Origin: JBJGXI01 sp045635475
GTDB taxonomy: Bacteria > Bacillota > Bacilli > Bacillales > Amphibacillaceae
Assembly (NCBI RefSeq): GCF_045635475.1
Contig: NZ_JBJGXI010000079.1
Location: forward strand, 1 to 12,250
DNA: 12,250 nt
Direction of reading: 5' to 3'
The notes beneath the pieces are model-generated. The model searched no databases, was not told the origin of the DNA, and saw nothing but the letters and a program-made list of their open reading frames with translations. A program made the translations under genes and the position numbers. How positions within the stretch are numbered: the stretch's first letter is position 1; every line of letters begins with the position of its first letter. Positions 1-6,889 of this stretch are shown one piece after another.

Positions 1-228
1 TTTAAAAAGGGTTATTCATCTGTGTACGTACATCAACTTAGTGTGAATTCATCAAACAGAAAAAGTGGCTACGGTTCATTGTTAATGGATGAAGTATACA
101 AAATCGCCAGTGACAAAGGGATTAAACTGGTGGAGCTAGATTATTGGTGCAAAAATGAAGCTGCTATAGGCTTCTATCAAAAGCATGGTTTTGAATCATA
201 TAGAGCGTTTGTTTATAAAAACATATAG
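1..228 (+). CDS. GNAT-family N-acetyltransferase, C-terminal part (5' end outside the window)
   Basis: The reading frame is open from base 1 and stops at 226-228, so only the last 75 residues are visible. The stretch SVNSSNRKSGYGSLLMDEVY carries the GNAT motif A pattern (R-x-x-G-x-G-x-L/A), which binds the acetyl-CoA pyrophosphate. It is followed by strand-helix elements (KLVELDYWCKNEAAIGFYQKHGF) that match motif B, where the N-A-A-x-x-F-Y-x-x-x-G-F signature is typical. The family transfers acetyl groups from acetyl-CoA to amines; the substrate cannot be told. A GTG at 22 is in frame but lies inside the domain, so it is not the true start. The gene is 11 bases upstream of the next one and probably cotranscribed with it. 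Confidence 0.85.
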   Translation, partial: FKKGYSSVYVHQLSVNSSNRKSGYGSLLMDEVYKIASDKGIKLVELDYWCKNEAAIGFYQKHGFESYRAFVYKNI

Positions 229-239
229 ATGGTGAACGG

Positions 240-752
240 ATGGTAGCTAATAAAATACATATTATAGGTTCAGTAGCTAGTGGAAAAACAACCTTGGCAA
301 AAAACTTATCGTCTAGATATAATGTTCCTTATTATGAACTAGATAACGTAGTTTGGAAAAGAAATAAAACAGGAGATATAAGACGCACGGAAAAAGAAAG
401 AGAAACCATCTTGCGCACGATCATCAATTCAGATACATGGATCATCGAAGGGGTCCACAACGGAGATTGGGTAAAATCAAGTTTTGAGCATGCACAAATG
501 ATCATCTTTTTAGATACAAGATATACCATAAGAATTTATCGCATAATAAAACGATTCGTTCTCCAAATACTTAGATTAGAAAGATCAAATTACAGACCAA
601 CATTTCGAATTTTTATTAAAATGTTTAAATGGAATAATTATTTTGAAATTGTTAGTAAGCCTGCGGTTATCAAACAAATGAATCTTCATAATGATAAGTT
701 TGTAGTAATCCGAAATGAAGGGGAGTTACGTAGACTATTAGATAAGAGGTGA
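240..752 (+). CDS. P-loop nucleotide-binding protein, FlaR/adenylate-kinase-like
   Basis: A 170-residue protein. The Walker A loop GSVASGKTT is at residues 10-18, directly after the first beta strand (KIHIIG). An acidic ELD at 33-35 and WIIEG at 67-71 fit the layout of small nucleoside/adenylate kinase-like proteins annotated in bacilli as 'DNA topology modulation protein FlaR-like' or 'AAA family ATPase'. The C-terminal third is rich in Arg, Lys and aromatic residues (RIYRIIKRF), as in the lid or base-binding regions of this group. It likely binds ATP and phosphorylates an unknown small substrate; the FlaR name should not be taken as function. The ATG at 240 has a GGTGA at 231-235. The gene ends in the ribosome binding site of the next one (AGAGGTGA overlapping the stop), so translation is probably coupled. 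Confidence 0.8.
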   Translation: MVANKIHIIGSVASGKTTLAKNLSSRYNVPYYELDNVVWKRNKTGDIRRTEKERETILRTIINSDTWIIEGVHNGDWVKSSFEHAQMIIFLDTRYTIRIYRIIKRFVLQILRLERSNYRPTFRIFIKMFKWNNYFEIVSKPAVIKQMNLHNDKFVVIRNEGELRRLLDKR

Positions 753-758
753 GATTGC

Positions 759-1325
759 GTGAAGAAAAAGGATATTTGTGCTAACCTGCCTGTTTTGGAA
801 ACAGAGCGCCTAGTTTTAAGAAAAGTGCGTGCTGAAGATGCCAAAGATATATTTACCTATGCTTCAAATGATGCTGTTTCACAATTTGTAACCTGGAATA
901 GCCATCAATCTCTTTCTGATACGCAAACGTTTATCGATTTCATCTTACAAGAATATGAGGATGAAAACCTTGCGTGTTGGGGCATTGTGTTAAAAGAAAA
1001 TAATAGATTAATAGGAACAATAGATTTTGTTGATTGGGATACGAAGAACAAAGTGGGAGAAATTGGATACGTGCTTTCTGAGGAGTATTGGGCTCAAGGT
1101 ATAATGACGGAAGCTGCAATAGAAGTGGTGAATTTCGGTTTCAAAAGGATGAATTTGGTACGAATTCAAGCAAGGTGCTTTGTCGATAATATCGGATCTG
1201 AGACCGTGATGAGGAAGATAGGTATGCGTTATGAAGGCACAGTTAGAAAAGCTTTACTTGCTAAAGGAAAGCATCATAATCTAAAAATGTATTCAATCTT
1301 ACAAGAAGAAATCGACACGATATGA
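759..1325 (+). CDS. GNAT-family acetyltransferase, RimJ/RimL type
   Basis: A 188-residue protein starting at GTG 759, chosen because AGAGGTGA at 745-752 sits 6 bases upstream. The opening LETERLVLRKVRAEDA is the characteristic first strand and helix of the RimJ/RimL (Acetyltransf_3) group. The acetyl-CoA loop is in YVLSEEYWAQGIMTEA (around residues 108-123), with the usual Q-G-x-x-T-E-A ending. NLVRIQARCFVDNIGSETVMRKIGMRYEG is the typical motif B region, with N-x-x-S in place of the acetyl-CoA-contacting asparagine segment. The family acetylates ribosomal protein N-termini or small molecules and antibiotics; nothing here identifies the acceptor. It lies in a run of short-spaced genes with the upstream P-loop protein and the downstream phosphoesterase (23-base gap). 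Confidence 0.88.
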   Translation: MKKKDICANLPVLETERLVLRKVRAEDAKDIFTYASNDAVSQFVTWNSHQSLSDTQTFIDFILQEYEDENLACWGIVLKENNRLIGTIDFVDWDTKNKVGEIGYVLSEEYWAQGIMTEAAIEVVNFGFKRMNLVRIQARCFVDNIGSETVMRKIGMRYEGTVRKALLAKGKHHNLKMYSILQEEIDTI

Positions 1326-1348
1326 GTTAGAAAGGCGAGGAGTTACAT

Positions 1349-2443
1349 ATGAAGAAAATAAAGCAACTAACTATTCCTAGCGATACAAGAGTCATCGTTA
1401 TCTCTGATATACATGGTGAGTTGGAGCTTTTTAAAGAGCTACTGAAAAAGGTTGATTTTAACGCTGACGATTATTTAATTATCAACGGCGATCTCTGTGA
1501 AAAGGGTAGCAATAGCAAAGGTGTTGTAAGCTATGTAATGGACCTTGTCAATCACAATCCAAAGGTTCATGTTACAGAAGGAAATTGTGACACACTTGTG
1601 GACGAGCTTATAAATGAAAATCCGAAGTTAATAGATTATTTACTTGCTAGACAAAAATCAATCTTTAACGAGTGGCTTGCGGAGTTAGATTATACTGTCT
1701 CTCAACAATCAACAATAGAAGAAGTGAAGCAACTATTGACACGGCACTATTCAAGGGAATTAGACTGGGTGTCTAACTTGCCAACAGCAATCGAAACAGA
1801 GCATTATATTTTCGTTCATGCAGGGCTAGATAAGATCGACAACTGGAAAAACACAGATCGAGAAACTGCGGTGACGATACCTGCTTTCATGGACAAATTA
1901 CACCGTGCGCAGAAATATGTCGTTGTTGGACATTGGCCTGTCATTAATTATCCAACAGATGTTCCAACCTATAATCCTATTATTGATCACGAGAAGAAAA
2001 TCATCGCGATTGACGGTGGGAATGTTATTAAATCAACGGGGCAATTAAATGCCTTTATCATTCAACATGGAGTTAACCAAGATGATTATTCCCATGTCTA
2101 TACCGATTATCTCGCCAATTACAAAACGGTAATAAAGGAATTTACTGCAGATCCATCGATGACTGGATCGATTAATTGGCCCGATTATACAATAATTCCC
2201 GTTAAACAAAATGAACATTTTACGTTATGTGAACAACCAGAATCAAGTCGTTTCCTCTACGTGAAAAATGAGTATATTGAACAGAATGAATTTGGAAAGT
2301 ACATAGCAAAATCTGCTATACCTTGTACGCAGATCAGTGTTAATATAGGAGACATTGTTTCTGTAATTGATGATAGCTGCACGGGTTTTAATTTAATCAA
2401 AAAAGATGGAAACACAGGGTGGGTTAGTAAAACCGTGTTCTGA
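1349..2443 (+). CDS. Calcineurin-like metallophosphoesterase with SH3b-like C-terminal domain
   Basis: A 364-residue protein; ATG 1349 is preceded by AGGAG at 1338-1342. The metal-binding motifs of the calcineurin-like superfamily are present in order: SDIHG (D20, H22), GDLCEKG (D48), EGNCDT (N79), FVHAGLD (H157) and VVGHWPV (H195). The GDLCEKG and VHAGLD forms resemble the PPP/ApaH/PrpE branch, whereas GNCD replaces GNHE and is the form found in YfcE/MJ0936-type phosphodiesterases. It probably acts as a two-metal phosphatase or phosphodiesterase on a phosphoprotein or nucleotide; the substrate is unknown. The last 75 residues form a separate beta-rich segment ending in GNTGWVSK, which resembles the G-x-x-G-W-V end of bacterial SH3 domains. 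No signal peptide is seen, so the protein is predicted cytoplasmic. It is the last gene before the terminator at 2445-2480. Confidence 0.85.
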   Translation: MKKIKQLTIPSDTRVIVISDIHGELELFKELLKKVDFNADDYLIINGDLCEKGSNSKGVVSYVMDLVNHNPKVHVTEGNCDTLVDELINENPKLIDYLLARQKSIFNEWLAELDYTVSQQSTIEEVKQLLTRHYSRELDWVSNLPTAIETEHYIFVHAGLDKIDNWKNTDRETAVTIPAFMDKLHRAQKYVVVGHWPVINYPTDVPTYNPIIDHEKKIIAIDGGNVIKSTGQLNAFIIQHGVNQDDYSHVYTDYLANYKTVIKEFTADPSMTGSINWPDYTIIPVKQNEHFTLCEQPESSRFLYVKNEYIEQNEFGKYIAKSAIPCTQISVNIGDIVSVIDDSCTGFNLIKKDGNTGWVSKTVF

Positions 2444-2444
2444 A

Positions 2445-2480
2445 AAAAAGTTGTGCTTACAATTGTAGGCACAACTTTTT
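2445..2480. terminator. Bidirectional Rho-independent terminator between convergent genes
   Basis: The arms AAAAAGTTGTGCTTACAA (2445-2462) and TTGTAGGCACAACTTTTT (2463-2480) are complementary over 18 positions with one G-U wobble; the central bases form the loop. A-run and T-run flanks make it work in both directions. It serves the phosphoesterase gene (stop at 2443) and the helicase gene (stop at 2482 on the minus strand). Confidence 0.9.
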
Positions 2481-2481
2481 G

Positions 2482-3627
2482 TTATTTGATATCAATAATA
2501 TTTCCTCTAGAGAGCTCCTTTTTTATGACAGTAATATCTAATTTACGAGCAAATTTCTTTAATTCTCGTTCCTCTGCAACTGTAACAATCGATATAACGG
2601 TGCCTGTAGTTGAACCTAGTCTACCAGTTCTTCCGGAGCGGTGGATGTACTGATTGCTTTCTAAAGGTAAATCCATGTGAATAACATGTGATAAATCCGG
2701 AATATCGAGTCCTCTTGCAGCTACATCTGTCGCTAACAATAGCTCTGATTTACCTTCGCGGAATTCTTTAATGGATTTTTCTCTTTCTTGCTTTTTCGTG
2801 TCACTATGAAGTACACCAGATGCGATCCCCATATAATCAAGTTTTTCTGCTAGTACAGAAAGGGTGTTAATATCTCTTACAAATACTAGTGCTTTCATAT
2901 CGTGGTTTCTTACAAGCTTTCTAAGAAACTCTATTTTATCTCGTGCTTCACTGACAAAATAAATGTAATCGGTGACTGGCCGGTCTACATCTTTCGCACT
3001 TACTCGAATAATTTCAGGATCATTCATTATACCTTTGGCATTATTTTCAATTACGCCGGAAAGTGTCGCTGAGAATAACAATAGCTGCCTATCGCTTAAC
3101 GTACTTTTAATGATTTGTTGAATAGTAGAAAGATGTTCCGGTACAAGCAGTTGATCCGCTTCATCAAGAACAATTGTCTTCACATTGTGCATTTTTAATT
3201 TTTTTTGATTGATTAGCTCTTGAATTCTTCCTGGTGTCCCTACTACTAATTGTGGTTTCTTTTTTAATTTGTCTATTTGTCTTTTAACGTTTGCACCACC
3301 AATCAAGGTTGCGCTGCTAATGCCACTGTCTTGGGACCAACTTTGAACTTCTTGGTTAATTTGCATAACTAACTCGTGCGAGGATGCTAGTACAACGACT
3401 TGCACATCCTTTTTATTGTGGTCAATCCGCTGTAATAACGGCATTAGGTAGGCTAAAGTTTTCCCGCTTCCTGTTGGGGATTCGGCGATAACGTCCTTGC
3501 CTTCTGTAATGAATGCTGCTGTTTTCACTTGAATAGCGGTAGGCTTTTCAAATCCAGATTTATTCCAAGCAGATTGCAGAAATGGTTTCGCATCCGCTAC
3601 GATATCTTGTAAAGTGAAATTTTCCAT
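2482..3627 (-). CDS. yfmL: DEAD-box ATP-dependent RNA helicase, YfmL type
   Basis: A 381-residue minimal DEAD-box helicase without a C-terminal RNA-binding extension, close to the length of Bacillus subtilis YfmL (about 376). Motifs in order: Q motif (F26, PTAIQ 29-33), I ESPTGSGKT (49-57), Ia SSHEL (82-86; usually PTREL), GG 110-111, Ib TPGR (131-134), II DEAD (155-158), III SAT (186-188), LVFV 247-250, V ATDVAARGLDIP (299-310) and VI HRSGRTGR (329-336). All catalytic residues are intact. It unwinds short RNA duplexes using ATP; in B. subtilis YfmL has been linked to 50S ribosome assembly and growth at low temperature. AAAGGAG lies 8 bases before the ATG. The symbol is assigned by length and domain layout, not by a search, so another small DEAD-box paralogue is possible. 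Confidence 0.9.
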   Translation of the reverse strand: MENFTLQDIVADAKPFLQSAWNKSGFEKPTAIQVKTAAFITEGKDVIAESPTGSGKTLAYLMPLLQRIDHNKKDVQVVVLASSHELVMQINQEVQSWSQDSGISSATLIGGANVKRQIDKLKKKPQLVVGTPGRIQELINQKKLKMHNVKTIVLDEADQLLVPEHLSTIQQIIKSTLSDRQLLLFSATLSGVIENNAKGIMNDPEIIRVSAKDVDRPVTDYIYFVSEARDKIEFLRKLVRNHDMKALVFVRDINTLSVLAEKLDYMGIASGVLHSDTKKQEREKSIKEFREGKSELLLATDVAARGLDIPDLSHVIHMDLPLESNQYIHRSGRTGRLGSTTGTVISIVTVAEERELKKFARKLDITVIKKELSRGNIIDIK

Positions 3628-3746
3628 GTATATTGCTCCTTTATTATAGGTAAGGTTAGTTTGTGAGAATGAACTATATTTATGTGACGCGTTTTACCAG
3701 TAATATCATACTAACACAAATTTAACTATTATTTTGCTAATAATGA

Positions 3747-3776
3747 TTGCGCATAAGGTTGGAATTGTTATACAAT
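3747..3776 (+). promoter_or_regulatory. Probable sigma-A promoter of the nucleotidyltransferase gene
   Basis: TTGCGC (3747-3752) and TACAAT (3771-3776) are separated by 18 bases and sit about 32 bases before the chosen start codon. A shifted -10 reading (TATACA at 3769) gives 16-base spacing. Its position shows that the in-frame ATG at 3734 lies upstream of transcription and cannot be the start. Confidence 0.5.
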
Positions 3777-3808
3777 GGCGTAATATTTATTTGAATGAGG
3801 TGAGAGCT

Positions 3809-4573
3809 ATGGTGCAGGAAGAGGCTGTTGAGCAAATAGTTGCTAGTTTGACAAGAGACAATTTGGTCCAGGCAATATTTTTGAAAGGTTCGATGGGTAG
3901 AGGGGAGCATGACCAGTATTCGGATGTGGATCTTTACTGTTTAGTTGAAGAACAAGATAAACAGAGCTTTCTGAAAAATCGTTTGGAACATTTACGGGCT
4001 TATCGTGCTTTACTGTTTTATGATGATATTTTTATCATTGCGCCACAAATTATTGCTGTTTTTGATAATATGGTGCATGTCGATTTATTCACGGTGACAG
4101 AAGATACATATGTAGAGAAGGATTATATAAAGGTATTGTTTGATCCCAATCACCTGCTAGATAAGTATAAAGAAACACAGCATTTAACATTATCGAGCGC
4201 AGAATTTCAAGACGATGTTAATGATGTCTCGTGGTTCCTTTTCCAGTATAAAAAATCAGCAGACAGGGGTAATGACCTATGGTCTGTTAGCATGTTGCAT
4301 CATGCGATGATACATGTAGCGCGCGTGTTGCTGCACCGTTATAAACCTGAACGGGCGCAGCTTGGATTGAAAGCGTTAGAAACATCTTTGTCAGAAGAGA
4401 TATTAGTGAGAATCAACAACATATTGCAATTTTTAACCCCAAACAATCACAAGAAAGGGGTAATGTTGATTTGTGCATTGATGGCAAATGAAACCGAATG
4501 GATCCTGTCTAACCTTGAAAATCGTGAAAGCACAGCAGCGTTTCTAGAAACAATGATTCACAAAACATTCTGA
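3809..4573 (+). CDS. Nucleotidyltransferase domain protein (DNA polymerase beta superfamily)
   Basis: A 254-residue protein. ATG 3809 was chosen over the in-frame ATG at 3734 because GAGGTGAGA is positioned just upstream and a promoter lies between the two. The N-terminal half carries the nucleotidyltransferase signature: LKGSMGRGEHDQYSDVDLY, with G27-S28 followed by the metal-binding pair D39/D41. The third carboxylate is in VHVDLFT (D92). The C-terminal half is predicted helical, with KSADRGNDLWSVSMLHHAMI in the position of the substrate-binding helical domain. The layout resembles aminoglycoside and lincosamide nucleotidyltransferases, which inactivate drugs by adenylation, but most chromosomal members have no known substrate, so resistance is only a possibility. 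The catalytic residues look intact. Confidence 0.82.
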   Translation: MVQEEAVEQIVASLTRDNLVQAIFLKGSMGRGEHDQYSDVDLYCLVEEQDKQSFLKNRLEHLRAYRALLFYDDIFIIAPQIIAVFDNMVHVDLFTVTEDTYVEKDYIKVLFDPNHLLDKYKETQHLTLSSAEFQDDVNDVSWFLFQYKKSADRGNDLWSVSMLHHAMIHVARVLLHRYKPERAQLGLKALETSLSEEILVRINNILQFLTPNNHKKGVMLICALMANETEWILSNLENRESTAAFLETMIHKTF

Positions 4574-4601
4574 TAAGTGGCGGTCTCCGGATAGTAAAAT
4601 A

Positions 4602-4610
4602 TGGTATTAT
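4602..4610 (+). promoter_or_regulatory. Possible extended -10 promoter element
   Basis: TGGTATTAT matches the extended -10 form TGnTATAAT with one difference and lies about 35 bases before the hydrolase start. No convincing -35 is found 17 bases upstream, as is allowed for extended -10 promoters. The surrounding AT-rich sequence makes a chance match possible. Confidence 0.3.
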
Positions 4611-4644
4611 TATATATTATACATTTTAGAATGGGGGAATGGTT

Positions 4645-5358
4645 TTGCTATTACATACAGAAATGTTCGGGGATGGAGAAGCCGTCGTTTTCTTGCACAC
4701 AGGATTACAATCAGGGATGACTGATTTCGAGCACCAAAGGGAATATTTCAAGCATAACTATAAGGTGTTTGTTCCCGATTTACGCGGACATGGTAAATCG
4801 GAAACAACGGATTTTTCTAATTATTTTGAGGACTGTGCACAAGATTTACTAGAAACACTCGATTTCTATAAACTAAACAAAGTTCATCTTGTTGGTTGTT
4901 CCTTAGGTGCTATAGTTGGCTTGTTTTTTGCAAAAAGGAATGCTGATCGAATTAAAACTTTAACGCTTTCCGGAATTTTACATAAAAAGCCCGATAATTG
5001 GTTGGAAATGCATAAAGAGGATGTGGAATTCCAAGCACAATTGTTGCAGGATGAAGAGACAGTTAACTATTTTAATAGTGTTCATGCTGCGGATTGGAAA
5101 CAGTTTATTTACATGGGACGAGAGGAGAACTGGTATCCATTTGAAGAAACCGGAGATGTCGCTGCCATTAATTTTCCGACACTGTATATGGTTGGAGAGG
5201 GCAATAAGGCCGAAACAAAGGGTGCGATTAGCTATCCACAATTAAACGATCACATCCATGTTTCTATTATTCCTTTTGCTTCCCATTTAGTACATAGTCA
5301 GCAACCGGAGATTTATACACGTATCTTGGAAGTGTTTATGGAAGAAGGAAATAGTTGA
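4645..5358 (+). CDS. Alpha/beta-hydrolase fold protein
   Basis: A 237-residue protein. TTG 4645 is preferred over ATG 4639 because GGGGGA (4633-4638) touches the ATG with no spacing but stands 6 bases from the TTG. The fold is clear: VVFLHTG near the start is the oxyanion region, VPDLRGHGKS is the classic strand-4 to helix-A segment, and GCSLGA holds the nucleophile (Ser86). The histidine is probably His214 in FASHLVH. The usual acid follows the strand-7 motif G-x-x-D, but here the text is MVGEGNK, giving Asn187 (Asn189 from ATG) in that place; Glu185 next to it, or an acid elsewhere, could substitute. It probably hydrolyses an ester, amide or lactone, or is a non-hydrolytic relative. It is 27 bases from the transglutaminase gene and likely cotranscribed with it. 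Confidence 0.85.
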   Translation: MLLHTEMFGDGEAVVFLHTGLQSGMTDFEHQREYFKHNYKVFVPDLRGHGKSETTDFSNYFEDCAQDLLETLDFYKLNKVHLVGCSLGAIVGLFFAKRNADRIKTLTLSGILHKKPDNWLEMHKEDVEFQAQLLQDEETVNYFNSVHAADWKQFIYMGREENWYPFEETGDVAAINFPTLYMVGEGNKAETKGAISYPQLNDHIHVSIIPFASHLVHSQQPEIYTRILEVFMEEGNS

Positions 5359-5385
5359 TTTTAAAAATAATGAGGAGATGCTTCA

Positions 5386-5997
5386 TTGAAATTGATTCCA
5401 GAATCTAATAAATTGGGCGATTATTTAACGGAGATTGATGTTGTGAATTTCTCCCATCCTTTAGTGAAGAAAACTGCTAATGAATTATTTCACGCTGAAC
5501 AATCGGAAATCGAAAAAGTGAAACGTTGTTTTGAATTTGTTCGAGATCAAATATCTCATTCTTGGGATTTTCAAGGGTCGCGAGTAACTTGTAAAGCTTC
5601 TGATGTGCTTCTATACAAGCATGGGATATGTTATGCAAAATCCAATTTGTTAGCGGCATTGTTACGCTCAGAAGGAATACCGACGGGCTTTTGTTATCAA
5701 CGGCTGATGATATTCGATACACCTGAAAAAGGATATTCCCTTCATGCTTTGAATGGTATTTATCTCCGCACTTTAAATAAATGGATACGATTAGATGCTC
5801 GTGGTAACAAGCCAGGTGTGCAAGCTGAATTTTCAGTAGATAAAGAGATATTAGCATTTACGGTGCAGGAAGCGTTTGACGAGAAGGACTATCCAACTAT
5901 TTATACGACACCTAACTCCAAAACGATTGATACATTACTAGAAAATAACGATGCGATAGAAATGTATAAACATCATCTACCAGAGAAAATTTTATAA
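5386..5997 (+). CDS. Transglutaminase-like (papain-fold) family protein
   Basis: A 203-residue protein starting at TTG 5386; TGAGGAGA (5371-5378) lies 7 bases upstream and no ATG or GTG is nearby. The transglutaminase-core triad is visible: the Cys loop is KHGICYAKSNLLAALLRSEG (C82), the His is in GYSLHALNGIYL (H120) and the Asp is in KWIRLDARGNK (D137). The segment R-S-x-G-I-P after the cysteine is a family hallmark. Bacterial members act as cysteine proteases, amidases or transglutaminases, and the substrate here is unknown. There is no signal peptide or membrane helix, so it is predicted cytoplasmic. An inverted repeat follows 3 bases after the stop. Confidence 0.85.
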   Translation: MKLIPESNKLGDYLTEIDVVNFSHPLVKKTANELFHAEQSEIEKVKRCFEFVRDQISHSWDFQGSRVTCKASDVLLYKHGICYAKSNLLAALLRSEGIPTGFCYQRLMIFDTPEKGYSLHALNGIYLRTLNKWIRLDARGNKPGVQAEFSVDKEILAFTVQEAFDEKDYPTIYTTPNSKTIDTLLENNDAIEMYKHHLPEKIL

Positions 5998-6000
5998 TTT

Positions 6001-6060
6001 CCAAACACAAACACATATACTTTAAAATGGTTTAATCCAACTATATGTGGTTGTGTTTGG
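6001..6060. repeat. Long inverted repeat, 19-bp arms with 22-base loop
   Basis: The arms at 6001-6019 and 6042-6060 are complementary over 19 positions with a single A/G mismatch (6011/6050). The loop contains a further small pair, TTAAA/TTTAA (6022-6026 and 6031-6035). No T-run follows on the plus strand, so it is not a standard intrinsic terminator for the transglutaminase gene, although it lies right behind it. It could be a 3'-end stabilising hairpin or a cruciform-type element. Confidence 0.75.
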
Positions 6061-6080
6061 TTAAGATAAGTATTATGGAA

Positions 6081-6108
6081 TTGACTAATCAGCTTACATA
6101 TAGATTAT
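6081..6108 (+). promoter_or_regulatory. Possible sigma-A promoter upstream of the second alpha/beta hydrolase
   Basis: TTGACT (6081-6086) matches the -35 consensus in five positions; GATTAT (6103-6108) after a 16-base spacer matches the -10 in four. It lies about 40 bases before the start codon and after the inverted repeat, so it would separate this gene pair from the upstream operon. Confidence 0.4.
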
Positions 6109-6148
6109 TGATTTAAGTGAAATTGATGGAAGGAATGGTCGGTGATAA

Positions 6149-6877
6149 ATGGAAAGGTATATTAACACAGAAAATAGTAGGCTATGGACATCAAAAAAGG
6201 GACACGGCATTCCTGTAATTTTGATAAGCGGCGGACCTGGCATCTGCAATTATATGCATCCTGTTTCTGAACTAATCGACGATATCAGCAAGGTAATTAT
6301 GTTTGATCCTAGAGGGTGTGGACGTTCGAGCAACGATGAGAATGGCTATGGTATCAATACTACCCTGCAGGATTTGGAAAAAATCCGCGAAGCATACGAT
6401 ATAGAAAAGTGGATCGTTATTGGACACTCTTGGGGAGCGGATGTAGCGCTTGCCTACGCGCTTTCCTATCCCGAATCGGTATTGAAGTTTGTTTCTATCG
6501 CGGGGACTGGTATTCAGAATGATCGGGATTGGAAGCAAGCATATGTGCGAGGGAAAACGGAGAAAATGGAAGTTGTGCCTGATATTTCATTTCCGGTAAA
6601 TAAAATTGTGCATCGTAGTTTAATTGATTCATGGAGGCAGTACATAAAAAGCCCTTCTTTGCTGAGCGATATTTCACAGTTGAGCCTGCCTTGTCTGTTC
6701 GTTGTAGCTGAAAATGATATCCGCCCATCATGGCCAATTGAACAAATTACTGCACTGATTAACCACTCGTCTTTTAAAAAAGTAAAAGAGAGTGGACACT
6801 ATATTAGGCTGGATAAACCACATGTGTTGAAGGAAATGCTAAGAGATTTTATTGGGGATGAATTTAAGCTGAGTTAG
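6149..6877 (+). CDS. Alpha/beta hydrolase, prolyl-aminopeptidase-like
   Basis: A 242-residue protein with ATG 6149 preceded by GGTGAT (6141-6146). The N-terminal ISGGPG (27-32) and FDPRGCGRSS (52-61) are the oxyanion and strand-4 motifs typical of proline iminopeptidases (peptidase family S33). The nucleophile elbow is GHSWGA (Ser94), the acid is in VVAENDIRPSWP (Asp190) and the histidine is in ESGHYIRLDKP (His217), so the triad is complete. The cap between residues 120 and 170 is shorter than in true proline iminopeptidases of about 300 residues, so it may instead hydrolyse another peptide, ester or lactone. No signal peptide is seen, so it is predicted cytoplasmic. The next gene's ribosome binding site overlaps its end, which suggests an operon. 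Confidence 0.87.
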   Translation: MERYINTENSRLWTSKKGHGIPVILISGGPGICNYMHPVSELIDDISKVIMFDPRGCGRSSNDENGYGINTTLQDLEKIREAYDIEKWIVIGHSWGADVALAYALSYPESVLKFVSIAGTGIQNDRDWKQAYVRGKTEKMEVVPDISFPVNKIVHRSLIDSWRQYIKSPSLLSDISQLSLPCLFVVAENDIRPSWPIEQITALINHSSFKKVKESGHYIRLDKPHVLKEMLRDFIGDEFKLS

Positions 6878-6889
6878 GGGTTGTTAATT

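Noticed and set aside
3691..3719. Minus-strand promoter TTGTGT-17-TAAAAC for the helicase gene
   Set aside because: Only three and four positions match consensus. The TATAAT at 3643-3648 is too close to the ribosome binding site to be the -10, so the helicase promoter remains unassigned.
3734..3808. Upstream ATG extension of the nucleotidyltransferase
   Set aside because: It has no ribosome binding site, overlaps the predicted promoter, and its residues do not fit the domain; ATG 3809 has a strong site.
5477..5857. Minus-strand open frame of 126 codons
   Set aside because: It lies wholly inside the transglutaminase gene, has no ribosome binding site and shows no domain; it is a shadow frame.
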